Positions 32,696 through 32,859 of a stretch of DNA of 32,859 nt are shown piece after piece (positions within the stretch are counted from its first letter, which is position 1; each line of letters opens with the position of its first letter). The notes below the pieces were generated by a model, which worked only from the letters and a program-made list of their open reading frames with translations, made no database searches and was not told the DNA's origin. The DNA comes from Arachidicoccus rhizosphaerae (lineage in GTDB: Bacteria; Bacteroidota; Bacteroidia; Chitinophagales; Chitinophagaceae): the NCBI RefSeq assembly GCF_900107765.1, contig NZ_FNQY01000037.1:1-32859 (forward strand), in the 5' to 3' direction. The position numbers and the translations under genes are program-made.

Positions 32696-32859
32696 ATGGT
32701 ACACGAAATGGAAATTCCAAAGGACTTTTTTAAGCAATTCGATAACAGAGAAGCTTTTATGAGCTTCTTTAATGACCTTTTTAAACAAGGGGTTGAACAA
32801 ATGCTTCAAGGAGAGTTAGACACTCATTTAGGGTATGATAAACACGCAAAGGAAGGGTA
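32696..32859 (+). CDS. IS256-family (mutator-type) transposase, N-terminal part
   Basis: The frame is open from ATG 32696 to the window edge, 54 residues visible. Residues about 30-54 (LFKQGVEQMLQGELDTHLGY, then DKHAKEG) match the characteristic N-terminal block of IS256 transposases, which catalyse cut-and-paste or copy-paste through a DDE active site further downstream. An internal ATG at 32708 (MEIPKDFF) is an alternative start. The catalytic part lies outside the window, so intactness cannot be judged. Confidence 0.88.
   Translation, partial: MVHEMEIPKDFFKQFDNREAFMSFFNDLFKQGVEQMLQGELDTHLGYDKHAKEG

Larger units (their letters stand above)
32549..32859 (+). mobile_element. Left end of an IS256-family insertion sequence
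   Basis: The left boundary is placed near 32549-32552, where GTGTTAAGAACTTTGTGTA resembles IS256-family terminal sequence. A structured leader and the start of a mutator-type transposase follow. The element runs past the window edge, so neither the right inverted repeat nor the target duplication can be checked. Confidence 0.65.

Noticed and set aside
1-32859. CRISPR array, rRNA or replication origin
   Set aside because: No regularly spaced direct repeats with spacers, no rRNA sequence and no DnaA-box cluster were seen.

Overview
The window looks like chromosomal DNA of a Bacteroidota bacterium, probably Chitinophagaceae-like; the family level is inference. The evidence is the TAnnTTTG -7 promoter boxes, weak Shine-Dalgarno signals, a TonB-dependent receptor with an N-terminal carboxypeptidase-regulatory-like domain, long orphan FtsX/MacB-type permeases and a CTnDOT-style tyrosine recombinase beside a tRNA.

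Layout. 1-7.5 kb is a minus-strand housekeeping block: a partial membrane protein running off the left edge, a SNF2/SWIM helicase, a 60-residue membrane protein, inorganic pyrophosphatase and a type I ABC exporter half. At 7.5-10.1 kb a tRNA-Ser(UGA) is followed by an integrase and a chimeric gene whose N-terminus is an excisionase-like helix-turn-helix and whose remainder is a right-handed beta-helix. This looks like the scar of a mostly deleted integrative element. At 10.2-14.1 kb three minus-strand genes follow: an FtsX permease, a CPBP membrane protease and a small secreted protein. 14.5-24.1 kb is rich in ion and solute transport: an nhaA broken by an in-frame TAG, an outer-membrane porin with an ammonium transporter, DUF389 with an intact second nhaA, an APC permease and an MscS channel. 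24.4-31.1 kb holds an S41 peptidase, a second FtsX permease and a TonB-dependent siderophore-type receptor. The right end is more AT-rich and accessory: a candidate HEPN-domain protein and the left end of an IS256-family insertion sequence with a strong leader hairpin.

The most interesting signal is regulatory. Four promoter regions share the same architecture: two tandem TGTCCG-N5-GATACA-like sites, a 51-55 nt gap, a sigma-54-like GG-N10-G element, then the start codon 23-43 nt further on. They lie before the secreted protein (probably with the CPBP protease), both FtsX permeases and the S41 peptidase. These otherwise scattered genes therefore appear to form one regulon driven by an enhancer-binding activator encoded elsewhere. 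The motif also settles the start codon of three of the genes.
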